13,084 bases of DNA from VRUE01 sp035605695 (GTDB lineage: Bacteria; Actinomycetota; Thermoleophilia; Solirubrobacterales; 70-9). Shown piece after piece: positions 1 to 7,900 of this stretch. A program made the position numbers and the translations under genes. The notes under the pieces are model-generated. The model had not been told where the DNA came from. It worked only from the letters and a program-made list of their open reading frames with translations, and ran no database searches. Location: positions 1 to 13,084 of the forward strand of contig DATNGZ010000011.1 in assembly GCA_035605695.1 (NCBI GenBank), written 5' to 3'. Position 1 is the stretch's first letter; each line of letters starts with the position of its first letter.

Positions 1-243
1 CTTGTAGTCCTGCAGGAGCCAGAGCACGATCGCGATCGGCACGGCGACCGCGGCAATGATCGTGTACTGGCGGTTGAGGTAGGCCTTAGCGCCTTCCTGC
101 ACCGCCCCTGAGATCTCCTGCATGAGCTCGTTGCCTGGCGACTTCGCCAGCAGACGCTGAGTGACGATGATTCCGTACAGGACAGCCGCGCCCGCGCAGG
201 CAAGCGCGAAGACGACTCCGTAGTCGGTCAAGAAGCTGGTCAA
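1..243 (-). CDS. hppA: Membrane H+-translocating pyrophosphatase, N-terminal fragment
   Basis: This is the first 81 codons of a membrane-bound, ion-pumping pyrophosphatase; the rest lies beyond the left edge. The family couples hydrolysis of cytoplasmic pyrophosphate to H+ (or Na+) export. Two hydrophobic helices are visible, about residues 8-27 and 60-77. Between them is the family's characteristic N-terminal loop, MQEISGAVQEGAKAYLNRQY (residues 41-60), with the EGAxAYLxRQY pattern typical of these pumps. The start is TTG, chosen because a GGAGGA Shine-Dalgarno lies 7 nt upstream and no upstream in-frame ATG or GTG exists; the next Met, at residue 41, would delete the first helix. It sits 77 nt downstream of the ybdK-type gene on the same strand and has its own AT-rich promoter candidate, so it may be a separate transcript. 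Family assignment is confident; ion specificity cannot be judged from this part. Confidence 0.9.
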   Translation of the reverse strand, partial: MTSFLTDYGVVFALACAGAAVLYGIIVTQRLLAKSPGNELMQEISGAVQEGAKAYLNRQYTIIAAVAVPIAIVLWLLQDYK

Positions 244-250
244 GTTAAGT

Positions 251-256
251 TCCTCC
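251..256 (-). promoter_or_regulatory. Ribosome binding site of hppA
   Basis: Read on the minus strand this is GGAGGA, 7 nt before the TTG at 243-241. It is the main support for using that TTG as the hppA start. Confidence 0.8.
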
Positions 257-283
257 GGCTGGGTTCTAAGCGGCGCGGGAGTC

Positions 284-289
284 TATATA
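284..289 (-). promoter_or_regulatory. Possible -10 element for hppA (TATATA)
   Basis: A TATATA hexamer stands out in an otherwise GC-rich 77-nt gap, about 28 nt upstream of the hppA ribosome binding site. That is a plausible -10 position giving a short leader. No convincing TTGACA-like -35 lies 16-18 nt further upstream on the minus strand, so this rests on the -10 and its position alone. Confidence 0.35.
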
Positions 290-320
290 TGCGAGCGGCG
301 AAAGCGCTTCCGGAGCCGCC

Positions 321-1487
321 CTACGCCTGTTCTGCCGCCTGAGGAGCAGCGGTGTAGGTGCGTTTTGTCTCCGCCACCACGTCGCGATAAACCTCCTCGA
401 TGGAGGCGCCTGCGTCGACCGCCTCACGCGCACGCTGGGCGCCGTTGGGGGCCGACAAGGACGGTTCAATGCCCAGCTGGGCCCGCGCCGGCACGGTCCA
501 GGCGAGCAGGCCCTCGAGCGCCGCCGCCGCCTCGACCTCCTCGCCGCGGCGGAAATCGATCATGCGGCCGCTCATGCCATGGCGGATCGCCCGCCAGAGG
601 TTCTCCTCGATCTCGTGGTCGCGCAACGGCGCCCCGGCGCCTTCGTAGCCACGCTCGTCATAGTCGAGCGCGGTCTGGGCGATGCAGGCGGCAATTAGGC
701 CGGCCAGGGCGAAGGACTCCTCGCCGCGGGTCTGGGCGTCGCAGATCCGCACCTCGACCGTGCCGAAGGCGTGGTGCGGGCGCACGCTCCACCACAGCTG
801 GGTCGACTCAACCGCCGAGCCGGTCCGCTCCAGCAAGGCGACGAACTCGGCGTAAGTGGCCCAGTCGACGAAGGGGCTGGGCACGCCGCAGCGGGGAAAG
901 GTGCGGGTGAAGATCTCAGTGCGGACCGTGTGCAGGCCGCTGTCGCGGCGGTCGAGGAATGGCGAGTTGGCCGAGACGGCGAGCAGGATCGGCAGCAGCT
1001 CGCGCATCCAGTCGCAGACCGCGATCGCGCGGTCGGCTCCGCGCACGCCCATGTGCACGTGCATGCTCCAGGTGTTGTTGCGCTGGGCGACGTAGCCGAG
1101 TTCGTGGCGCAACCGGTTGTAGTGGGGCGTGTCGATGATTCGCTGGTCTAGATAGTTGGCCCAGGGGTGCGTCCCCATCGCGCCCAGGGCGAGGCCCATA
1201 CCGTCCGCCAGCTCGAAGAGGCGGACGCGGCGCTCCCGCTGGCGGGCCACTGCCTCGGCGAAGTTCTCCGCCCGGCCCGAGCGGATCTCGATCTCGGAGG
1301 CGATCAGCTCGCCGGCGGCCGACTCGGCCAGGACCTCGTCGCGCTGGCAAGCCTCGTAGACGTCCTCGAAGCGGTGCTCGAGCTCCAGCGTCTCCGGATC
1401 GAGGATCGCGAACTCCTCCTCGAGGCCGATCGTGAAGTCGGTCGAGGACTCGAACGTCTCGCGAGCGCGGTCGAGGTCCAGGGACAA
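321..1487 (-). CDS. ybdK: YbdK-type carboxylate-amine ligase (GCS2 family)
   Basis: A 388-residue protein of the GCS2 glutamate-cysteine ligase family, closest in style to the YbdK carboxylate-amine ligases. These are ATP-dependent enzymes that join an amine to a carboxylate, and E. coli YbdK has weak glutamate-cysteine ligase activity. Visible motifs in family order are GLEEEF (21-26, acidic metal/ATP site), GTHP (105-108), HVHMG (143-147), SANSPF (172-177) and an Arg-rich RTEIFTRTFPRCG stretch (189-201). Length is normal and no break is seen. The TTG start lies 11 nt after the rex stop, with only a weak AAGAAG ribosome site 7 nt upstream, so translation probably depends on coupling to rex. 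The real substrate is unknown; whether this makes gamma-glutamylcysteine or another amide cannot be read from sequence. Its place beside a glutaredoxin-like gene and rex fits a thiol/redox role. Confidence 0.88.
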   Translation of the reverse strand: MSLDLDRARETFESSTDFTIGLEEEFAILDPETLELEHRFEDVYEACQRDEVLAESAAGELIASEIEIRSGRAENFAEAVARQRERRVRLFELADGMGLALGAMGTHPWANYLDQRIIDTPHYNRLRHELGYVAQRNNTWSMHVHMGVRGADRAIAVCDWMRELLPILLAVSANSPFLDRRDSGLHTVRTEIFTRTFPRCGVPSPFVDWATYAEFVALLERTGSAVESTQLWWSVRPHHAFGTVEVRICDAQTRGEESFALAGLIAACIAQTALDYDERGYEGAGAPLRDHEIEENLWRAIRHGMSGRMIDFRRGEEVEAAAALEGLLAWTVPARAQLGIEPSLSAPNGAQRAREAVDAGASIEEVYRDVVAETKRTYTAAPQAAEQA

Positions 1488-1498
1488 GATTCAGCTTC

Positions 1499-2158
1499 TT
1501 AGGTCAGGTAGAAGTAGAGCGCGTAGAGCAGGTCGACCGCCGGGCTGGAGGTGTGCACGGTCACCTCTGGCGGCACCTGGAGCAGCTGCTCGGAGTAGTT
1601 GAAGATGATCTTGACCCCGGCCTTGACCAGGCGGTCAGCGACGGCCTGGGCCGCGGCGGCGGGGACGGCGAGGACGCCGACAACGATCTCCTGCTCGGCG
1701 ACGACCGCCTCCAGCTCGGCGAAGTCGCGCACCCGCAGGCCGCCGACCTCGGTACCGACGACGCTGCTGTCGACCTCGAACATGGCGACGATCTGGAAAC
1801 CGTGGTCGGCGAAGATGTCGGAGCTGGCGATCGCCTGGCCGAGGTTGCCGGCGCCAAAGAGGGCGATGTTGTGCTGGCCCGAGGTGCGGAGGATCTTGCG
1901 GATCTCCGCCACCAGCGACTCGACGTTGTAACCGACGCCGCGCTTGCCGAACTTGCCGAAGCCGGAGAGATCGCGGCGGATCTGGGTCGGGTTGATGTGC
2001 GTGTACTCGGAGAGTTCCTGCGAGGAGATCGTCTGGCGGCCCATCTTGCGCGCCTGGGTCAGCACCTGCAGGTAGCGCGAGAGGCGGGCCGCGACGCCCA
2101 GCGAGAGCCGCTCGCCGTCGACGATCAACCCGTTGGCCACCTCCTGCTCTTCGATCAC
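1499..2158 (-). CDS. rex: Redox-sensing transcriptional repressor Rex
   Basis: A 219-residue Rex, a cytoplasmic homodimeric repressor that releases its operators when the NADH/NAD+ ratio rises. The N-terminal winged-helix domain (about 1-85) contains SRYLQVL (28-34), the recognition segment INPTQIRRDLSGFGKFGKRG (55-74) and VGY (75-77). The Rossmann domain has the dinucleotide loop GAGNLG (102-107) and an acidic Asp130 at the end of the next strand (FEVD), typical for NAD(H). The C-terminus, LLYALYFYLT, matches the swapped helix of the family. The frame is open 96 codons further upstream, but that part is Arg/Pro-rich, lies over the glutaredoxin gene in another frame and has no Rex character. 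The chosen GTG start overlaps the upstream stop as GTGA, showing translational coupling. In Streptomyces rex is grouped with hem genes; here ybdK follows instead. Confidence 0.95.
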   Translation of the reverse strand: MIEEQEVANGLIVDGERLSLGVAARLSRYLQVLTQARKMGRQTISSQELSEYTHINPTQIRRDLSGFGKFGKRGVGYNVESLVAEIRKILRTSGQHNIALFGAGNLGQAIASSDIFADHGFQIVAMFEVDSSVVGTEVGGLRVRDFAELEAVVAEQEIVVGVLAVPAAAAQAVADRLVKAGVKIIFNYSEQLLQVPPEVTVHTSSPAVDLLYALYFYLT

Positions 2159-2412
2159 CGTGCCCACGCCCCCACAGTATCGAGCCTCGCCCGAACGGCC
2201 GCCTCGTCGAGGATCAGCTCGGAGACGACGACGCCGTCGATCTCCACGACCGGGATCTTCTCCAGCATGCGCCGCAGCAGCAGCTTCTCGCTCTCTATAT
2301 CGACCTCGTGCAGGTCGAAGCGGTAGCCCTCGCCGTGGATGGCGACCAGCGCCTCGACCGCCTCGGCGCAGAGGTGGCACTCCGGGCGGGAGTAGACGGT
2401 GACGACCGTCAT
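2155..2412 (-). CDS. Glutaredoxin-like thiol protein
   Basis: An 85-residue single-domain thioredoxin-fold protein of the short glutaredoxin-like (DUF836-type) group. The strand TVVTVYSRP leads into a redox-active CHLC motif (Cys12, Cys15), and IPVVEIDG (53-60) supplies the cis-proline (Pro54) loop of the fold. This is consistent with a cytoplasmic thiol-disulfide oxidoreductase; its electron donor and target are unknown. Its ATG overlaps the tsaD stop (ATGA) and its own stop overlaps the rex start (GTGA), so it is translated as the middle cistron of the operon. A small glutaredoxin-like gene just ahead of rex is a common actinobacterial arrangement, which supports the call. Confidence 0.88.
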   Translation of the reverse strand: MTVVTVYSRPECHLCAEAVEALVAIHGEGYRFDLHEVDIESEKLLLRRMLEKIPVVEIDGVVVSELILDEAAVRARLDTVGAWAR

Positions 2413-3413
2413 GCGGTGGCGCGGCCGCCGGTGGCGAAGGCGTCATAGGCGAGGTAGTCCGGATACTGGATTGGCTCGATGAAACGGGCGGCGGAGCCGA
2501 TCATCGCTGCGTTGTCGGTGCAGAGCTCGCGGGCGACCAGCTTCAGCTCGACCCCGCGGCGCTCGCAGAGCGCCCGCACGGCCTCGCGCAGGGCGCCGTT
2601 GGCGGCGACGCCGCCACCAAGCGCGACTGCCCCCCACTCCCCAGCTTTCAGCGCCCGCTCAAGCTTGGCGACGAGTTGGCTGACGGCGGCAGCCTGAAAG
2701 CTGGCGGCAAGGTCGGCGCGGCGCGCTTCGACACCCTCGGAGCCGAGATCGCGACAGAGGTAGACCAGCGCCGTCTTGAGGCCGCTGAAACTGAAGTCGA
2801 GGCCGGGATTGCGGCTCATTGCCACCGGCATCTCAAAAGCCGTGGGGTCCCCCTCCCGCGCTAGCTTCTCCAGCGCCGGTCCGCCCGGGTAACCGAGCCC
2901 AAGCATGCGGGCGACCTTGTCGAAGGCCTCGCCGGCGGCGTCGTCCAGAGTTTGGCCGAGCAGCTCGTAGCCGGCATGGTCGCGCACTCCCGCCAGCAGG
3001 GTGTGGCCGCCGCTGGCTACCAGGCAAAGGAACGGAGGCTCCAGCGCCCCGGGCTCGAGAAAGTTGGCGGCGACGTGGCCCTGCAGGTGGTCAACGGCGA
3101 TCAACGGCAGCCTCCGAGGCGCCGCCATCGCCTTCGCCGTACTGACCCCGACCAGCAGCGCCCCGATCAGACCCGGCCCAGCGGTAACCGCAACGGACTC
3201 AACCTGATCGAGCGTGACCCCCGCCTCCCCCAACGCCGCCTCAACCACCGGCGCGGTCAGCTCAAGGTGGTGGCGCGAGGCCACCTCGGGCACAACGCCG
3301 CCGAACTTGGCATGGGCGACTGCCTGCGAGGAGATCACGTTCGCAAGCACCCACGGCCCATCCAGCACCGCGGCGCAGGTGTCGTCGCAGGAGGTCTCAA
3401 TGGCAAGAATCAA
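2409..3413 (-). CDS. tsaD: tRNA threonylcarbamoyladenosine transferase TsaD
   Basis: TsaD (Kae1/Gcp family, ASKHA fold) transfers the threonylcarbamoyl group from TC-AMP to A37 of ANN-decoding tRNAs, working with TsaB and TsaE in bacteria. Family motifs are clear: ILAIETSCDDT at the N-terminus, ASRHHLE, the metal-binding HLQGH (His109 and His113 with this start), VASGGHT, GQTLDDAAGEAFDKVARMLG, YPGGP, and CTDNAAMIG with the third metal ligand (Asp300). Length is 334 residues, normal for the family. Two in-frame TTG codons compete as start, at 3419 and 3413. I prefer 3413 because AAGGAG then lies 8 nt upstream; from 3419 the gap is only 2 nt. It is the first gene of the operon. TsaB, TsaE and RimI are not present here, so they must lie elsewhere. 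Confidence 0.95.
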   Translation of the reverse strand: MILAIETSCDDTCAAVLDGPWVLANVISSQAVAHAKFGGVVPEVASRHHLELTAPVVEAALGEAGVTLDQVESVAVTAGPGLIGALLVGVSTAKAMAAPRRLPLIAVDHLQGHVAANFLEPGALEPPFLCLVASGGHTLLAGVRDHAGYELLGQTLDDAAGEAFDKVARMLGLGYPGGPALEKLAREGDPTAFEMPVAMSRNPGLDFSFSGLKTALVYLCRDLGSEGVEARRADLAASFQAAAVSQLVAKLERALKAGEWGAVALGGGVAANGALREAVRALCERRGVELKLVARELCTDNAAMIGSAARFIEPIQYPDYLAYDAFATGGRATA

Positions 3414-3421
3414 AGTCAAAT

Positions 3422-3427
3422 CTCCTT
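3422..3427 (-). promoter_or_regulatory. Ribosome binding site of tsaD
   Basis: On the minus strand this reads AAGGAG, 8 nt before the TTG at 3413-3411 but only 2 nt before the TTG at 3419-3417. It therefore decides between the two candidate starts in favour of 3413. Confidence 0.65.
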
Positions 3428-4075
3428 CTAACGATATTCCGACCAGAGCCCAGCGGATAGGACGGCATTGCTCGGAAGCTTGATCAGTGACTTACGGTCG
3501 CGATGCTGGCGGCCGAGGGAATCGCAACAGACAGATCAAAGGGAGCAACGGATGTCACCAAATCAAGACCTCGGCCGGCGCTGGTCGCGACGCTAGGGCT
3601 GACAGCACTCGCCGCCCCGGCATCCCGGCGAACCTAAGTAATAAACCACAAGGTGTTAATACTTCACAGTGGAGCTAGATCCCTCACTTCATAATTGACA
3701 GCTGCCACAGCATGCTGCCACGCTATGGAGGCTCGTCCAGCAGCCAAGGCATCCATGGGGATCCTCAAAAATAGAACTAAACTGGCGCGAAAGGTCACCA
3801 ACCGAAATGCCCTGCCGAAGCAGTGAGCCACACAGGTCCGAACATCGGAGCTGAATGCCTCAAAGCTATGGCTGCGTGTCGAGCGGACCTGCGTCTGCCC
3901 CCTTTGAGCCCGACTGCGCGGATAGCAGGGTCAATCGTTTCTAGCTGTCTACGGGGGACGCTAGGGGGATAAAAGACATCGCAAGGGAAAACTTGACTAC
4001 AAGATGGCTAGTAGCAATCCTCAAGCCGCAGGTCTTAACGCCTGCACAACCGTAACTACGAGATGAGAGGGAAAC
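3428..4075. other. Divergent intergenic region without a supportable gene
   Basis: About 650 nt separate the leftward tsaD operon from the rightward secreted-protein gene. The base composition is visibly more AT-rich than the flanking housekeeping genes, especially from about 3640 onward. Short open frames exist on both strands, for example 63 codons at 3487-3678, but they lack ribosome sites, protein-like composition and family features. I saw no tRNA cloverleaf, IS end or terminator with a T-run. It must hold the promoters of both divergent units, but no -35/-10 pair with good spacing stands out: TTGACA at 3695-3700 and TTGACT at 3993-3998 both lack a properly spaced -10. A 5-bp stem with an 8-nt loop (GCAGG/CCTGC, 4028-4045) lies in the probable leader of the next gene. 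Confidence 0.6.
3701..3721. repeat. Short direct repeat enclosing a 10-bp palindrome
   Basis: GCTGCCAC occurs at 3701-3708 and again at 3714-3721, 13 nt apart. The perfect palindrome CAGCATGCTG spans 3708-3717 between and across the two copies. The group follows directly on a TTGACA hexamer (3695-3700). The arrangement could be an operator, but it may also be chance in 650 nt of noncoding DNA. Confidence 0.3.
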
Positions 4076-4774
4076 ATGGGAAAGCAAATGCGTAGGGTTC
4101 TCGTGCTGTCGATGTTGGCAGCGGTGAGCGCGATGGCGCTTGCGGCGAGCGCTCATGCAGCTGACGAAGTTAAGATATTAGGCAGCTCTGCCTTAGCGAC
4201 GGGCTTAACCGCCTCCATTACACAAGAGGGTTCAGGAGCACTTGTGGTCCCGGCGCTAAGCATCGAGATTGTTTGCGAAAGCGCGACAGGTACGGGCACC
4301 ATTATATCGGGGCCGGCGGCGACCGCAAGCGCCACTGTCTTATTCGAAAAATGTGAGGTGTTTGCAATTAACGCCAAACAGGAATTAGGCGAATTACTGC
4401 CTTGCCACGTCATTAACGAATCAGGCAATTTACATGTTGATGCAAAAGGCACCGGTAAAGTCGTGTTAAATGCGGCGAAAGAAGCCTTCCTCTTAGCAGA
4501 AGGTTTCCCCTTTGCCACAGTTAAATTCTTAAGCGGAACGGGCTGCCCGCTGCCGCTTAAAACCGAAGTCAAAGGCCAAGCGGTCTTCAAGCTTGTGACC
4601 GGTAATGGATCTGAGGTACTGGAACCGTTAATTCAGTCAAGTGAAACGATTCAGAAAGCGCTTGGTGCTGGCGACAAACTGCTCTACGGCATCAATGAAG
4701 CATTCGTAAAAGGAAGCGCAAAAACGCGCCTCCTGGGCGAAACTCATAAAAATTGCACATTTGGATATCTCTAG
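4076..4774 (+). CDS. Small secreted protein, unknown function, aberrant codon use
   Basis: A 232-residue exported protein with no recognised function. Residues 1-28 form a clear signal peptide: basic MGKQMRR, an Ala/Leu/Val core, and ASAHA before the probable cleavage at Ala28/Ala29. The mature part is a beta-rich, Gly/Thr/Ala-rich chain with five Cys, including an IVCESATGTGTI motif followed by LFEKC. This C-x(n)-TGTGTI-x(n)-C pattern recalls a large family of small secreted proteins in Solirubrobacterales and resembles the protein starting at 12620. The ATG is preceded by GAGAGGG at 4 nt; a second ATG at 4088 is possible. Codon use is odd: 11 of the leucines after residue 31 are TTA, whereas I saw no TTA in the two long genes downstream. 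A strong hairpin follows 32 nt after the stop. Function is unknown; an extracytoplasmic location is inferred from the signal peptide. Confidence 0.85.
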   Translation: MGKQMRRVLVLSMLAAVSAMALAASAHAADEVKILGSSALATGLTASITQEGSGALVVPALSIEIVCESATGTGTIISGPAATASATVLFEKCEVFAINAKQELGELLPCHVINESGNLHVDAKGTGKVVLNAAKEAFLLAEGFPFATVKFLSGTGCPLPLKTEVKGQAVFKLVTGNGSEVLEPLIQSSETIQKALGAGDKLLYGINEAFVKGSAKTRLLGETHKNCTFGYL

Positions 4775-4806
4775 AGAGCCTGTAGTAAGGTATTAGTACG
4801 GTAAGG

Positions 4807-4842
4807 AGTGGGATCGCGCCTCATTTATGGCGCGATCCCACT
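4807..4842 (+). terminator. Perfect 14-bp hairpin, probable terminator
   Basis: AGTGGGATCGCGCC (4807-4820) and GGCGCGATCCCACT (4829-4842) are exact inverted complements around an 8-nt loop. The stem is GC-rich and begins 32 nt after the stop of the small secreted gene. No T-run follows, so it is not a classic intrinsic terminator, but T-less hairpin terminators are widely proposed in high-GC actinobacteria. It also lies 58 nt before the next start, so it could instead be a leader structure or an operator for the cassette. Confidence 0.6.
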
Positions 4843-4885
4843 AGCCGGTCGGGGAAGAGCTCCTAGAAGAGGAAGGGCAACATTG

Positions 4886-4891
4886 AGGAGG
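4886..4891 (+). promoter_or_regulatory. Ribosome binding site that sets the start at 4901
   Basis: AGGAGG ends 9 nt before the ATG at 4901. It is the best ribosome site in the region and argues against the longer frame opening with the GTG at 4808, which lies inside the hairpin. Confidence 0.8.
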
Positions 4892-4900
4892 AGACGACGG

Positions 4901-7900
4901 ATGAGCTGGGGAGGGATTCATGCAGGGACCGGGGGAAGCCAACGCTTGGCCGCATGGCAAATGGTCGCCACGGCCGCGGCAGTCTCCATCCTGTTGCTCT
5001 TGCCAGCGGCTGCTTCGGCCCTTCCGCAAATAGCTAACGTGCGTATCTCCGAAGCCGCGATGCAATCCGTCAAACTTGAAGGTGAAGTAGAACCGGGCGG
5101 CCTTTCTACGACCTATCACTTCGAGTACGGCTTCCAAGACTGCAATATCTCGGCCTGTATAAAAACGCCGACCGTCTCGGCTGGTTCGGGAAGCGGCTTC
5201 ATTCCTGTTTCGGCCAAAGTGGAGGGCCTTGCCGTTGGAACGAGCTACCACTTTCGCCTTGTGGCCAACAGCACCGACGGAGTCACAAAAGGCCCCGACA
5301 GTGTCTTTAAGACCCATGGTCCGTCGCCGGTGTTCCGCCCTTGCGCCAATGACGCTTTTCGCACCACGCCGCCCCAGGCCTCTGCGGCTCTGGCGGACTG
5401 TCGCGCCTATGAGCAGGCAAGCCCCAAGGCCAAGAACGGCCTCGATGCAACGGGAAGGGTGGTTCTGATCAAAGCGTCCCCCATGGGCGACAGGATCACC
5501 TTCTCTCCGGCGGGAGGAATGCCAGGCTCCGAAGGCTCTCAGGAACTGCCCGTCTACCTCTCCAGCCGCTCCAGCGGAAGCTGGTCAACTGAGAGCGTCC
5601 TGCCACCGGCCTCCGTCGGTGAGGAAGCAGGAGTGATGGGCTGGACGTCCGACTTTGCCCAATTCTTCGACTCGGCGAGGAAATTCAGCGGCGCTGGCGG
5701 CAGCACCTTTCTCTCGCGCACCAGCGGCGGCGGCCCGCTGCGGACGATCGTTCCCTATGGCGGAGGCCTCGGCGTCCAAAGCCCCAGCTATACAGGTGCC
5801 AGTAGCGATGGTTCGCTGGTGCTCTTCGAATCGACCTCAAAGCTGGCAGGTATGCCCCAGGCCCTGGAAGGCCAGCCCAATCTCTACCTTTGGAATCGCG
5901 ACACAGGCAAGCTCAGTTTGGCGGGAGCCTTTAACGACCAAACGGCGCCACCCGGAGGTGCCTTCGCCGGCCCTTATGACTGGGCTAGAGGTACTACGTC
6001 AGAAACTTTGGGCAAAGGCGGCGCCGCTTCCTTCTACTACACCCAAGACCAGCATGCGGTTTCGGCAGACGCCACCAAGACTTATTTCACAGCGGCCAGA
6101 GTCGGTCAGATCTATCTGCGTCTCAATCCGGCTCAGGAGCAGAGCCCGCTTAACGGCGAAGACGAGTGCGCGAGCCAAGTTTTGGCCTGCACAATCCATG
6201 TCTCGGCATCGCAGAGGACCGTTCCCGACCCTGCGGGGACACGCCCCGCAGCCTTCGTGGAAGCAACCTCGGACGGCTCGAGGGCCCTCTTCACCTCTTC
6301 GGAGAAGCTGACAGACGACGCCAATACCGGGCCCGAACGCCCATTGGCGGCGATCGCGCGCTCCAACCTTGACGGAAGCGGCAAGGAACTGAGCTTCCTA
6401 CCCACTCCTGCCAAGGGGATAGCCGTCAACGCTACTCATATTTATTGGGCAAACCCCGAAGCGGGCACGATTGGGCGAGCGAAACTCGACGGCAGCAACC
6501 CAGAACCCGAGTTCATCACCGACACCGGCAGCGAATGCGGAGGACAGATCGTGGAGGGCAAGCCCCAGTACATAGCCGTTGATGCCGGGCATGTCTACTG
6601 GACCAGCGCTCCCGGCCTGCAAGTGGGTTGCGGCGCCATCGGCCGGGCCAACCTCGATGGCAGCATCCCGGAGCCGGAATTCATCCCGGGAGCCACAAAC
6701 CCTCAGGGCATAGATACCGAAGGCGAATTCCTCTACTGGTCTAATTCAGGTAATGAAAACGCAACGCGGACGATTGGCCGCGCAAAACTGAACGGCAGCG
6801 AAGTCGAGGAGACATTTATCGAGGTCGGTGAATCGGCCTTCAATACTCCACAGGCAATTGCTGTAGACGGGGGGCATATTTTTCTGGTTTCGGCAGATCG
6901 TGAAAAATTCAGCTACGTCATCCGCTATGACCTAGACGGATCCCCTGGAAGTGAAGTATTCACTGGTAGTGGCCAAGGATCCGAACCGCAGGGCATTGTT
7001 CTCGATGCCGGCAATGTCTACTGGACAAGGAGGGGCGGAGATACGGTGGGGCGAGTCAATCTCGATCTCGCAACCGAAAAGAACCTCGAATTCATCAAAG
7101 AAGCCGGCCGGCCACTGGGCATCGCCGCCGACTCCACCCACCTCTACTGGTCTGCAAACCAGGGAAGCCCGCCTAACCCCGGCAATGACCTCTATCGCTG
7201 GGACTACGACCCCGAAACCGCCGCGGGTGAACTGACCGACGTGGCGCCGCAGCCCGGCGGCAACGGCACCGAAGTCGTGGGAGTGTTGGGCAGCTCCAGC
7301 GACTTCTCAGACGTCTACTTTGCGGCTAACGGAGACCTCGACGGAACGGGACCGGCAAAAGCTGGCGACTGCGAGTGGAAAGTGAGTGGGGGCTTCGTCA
7401 ACTCCTCGGGTGAATGCAGCCTTTACATGGCGCGTGAAGGTAGCCCGATCGCTTTTATCGCCCCGCTGAAAACAGGCGGTGAAGGCTTCGAAAGCGATGC
7501 AGCGAACTGGTTGCCACGGGGTGCGATCGCCGCCCAGGTGCAAAGGACCTCCCGGGTTAGCGCCGACGGCAATACCCTGCTATTTCGCTCGCAAAACCGC
7601 CTCACCGCCTACGACAACAAAGGCACGCCCCAGTTCTACCTCTACCGCGCGGGGGAGGGCATCGTCTGCGTGTCTTGCAACCCGACCGGAGAGTCACCGA
7701 TCGCCCCCCCGAGCCTGGGCAGCATTACCCTCGCGGCACTCACGCCAGTAATTTCTGAATCGCACTACGTCCTCTCTCGCAACCTCTCTGCCGACGGCAG
7801 CAGGGTCTTCTTCGAGACTCCTGATGCTCTGGTCGGCGAGGACACCAACGGCCAGGGCGGCTGCCCCGAAATCGGCCCAGCCCAGGGCAAATACCGAATC

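Noticed and set aside
1553..2326. A 257-codon plus-strand frame opposite rex and the glutaredoxin gene
   Set aside because: It mirrors the codon bias of the clear minus-strand genes, is Asp/Leu/Ala low-complexity and has no family features. It is a shadow frame.
2159..2446. A 96-codon N-terminal extension of rex in the same open frame
   Set aside because: The extension is Pro/Arg-rich, overlaps the whole glutaredoxin gene in another frame and has no Rex features. The GTG at 2158 overlaps the upstream stop as GTGA and gives a normal Rex length.
3654..3668. Possible Rex operator, TGTTAA-TAC-TTCACA
   Set aside because: Known Rex sites have TGTGAA and TTCACA separated by 4 nt. Here the centre is 3 nt and one half has a mismatch. 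It lies about 240 nt from tsaD, so it is too weak to call without conservation.
3487..3678. A 63-codon plus-strand frame in the divergent gap
   Set aside because: It has no ribosome site, a composition of mostly Gly/Arg/Asn/Ser, and no signal peptide or motif. It is probably chance.
3993..3998. TTGACT as a -35 element for the small secreted gene
   Set aside because: The best downstream AT-containing hexamers lie 10 or 13 nt away and match TATAAT poorly, so no promoter pair could be supported.
4808..4900. Longer start (GTG at 4808) for the propeller protein
   Set aside because: It would begin inside the hairpin stem and add an Arg-rich stretch before the signal peptide. The ATG at 4901 has AGGAGG at 9 nt and a proper signal peptide.
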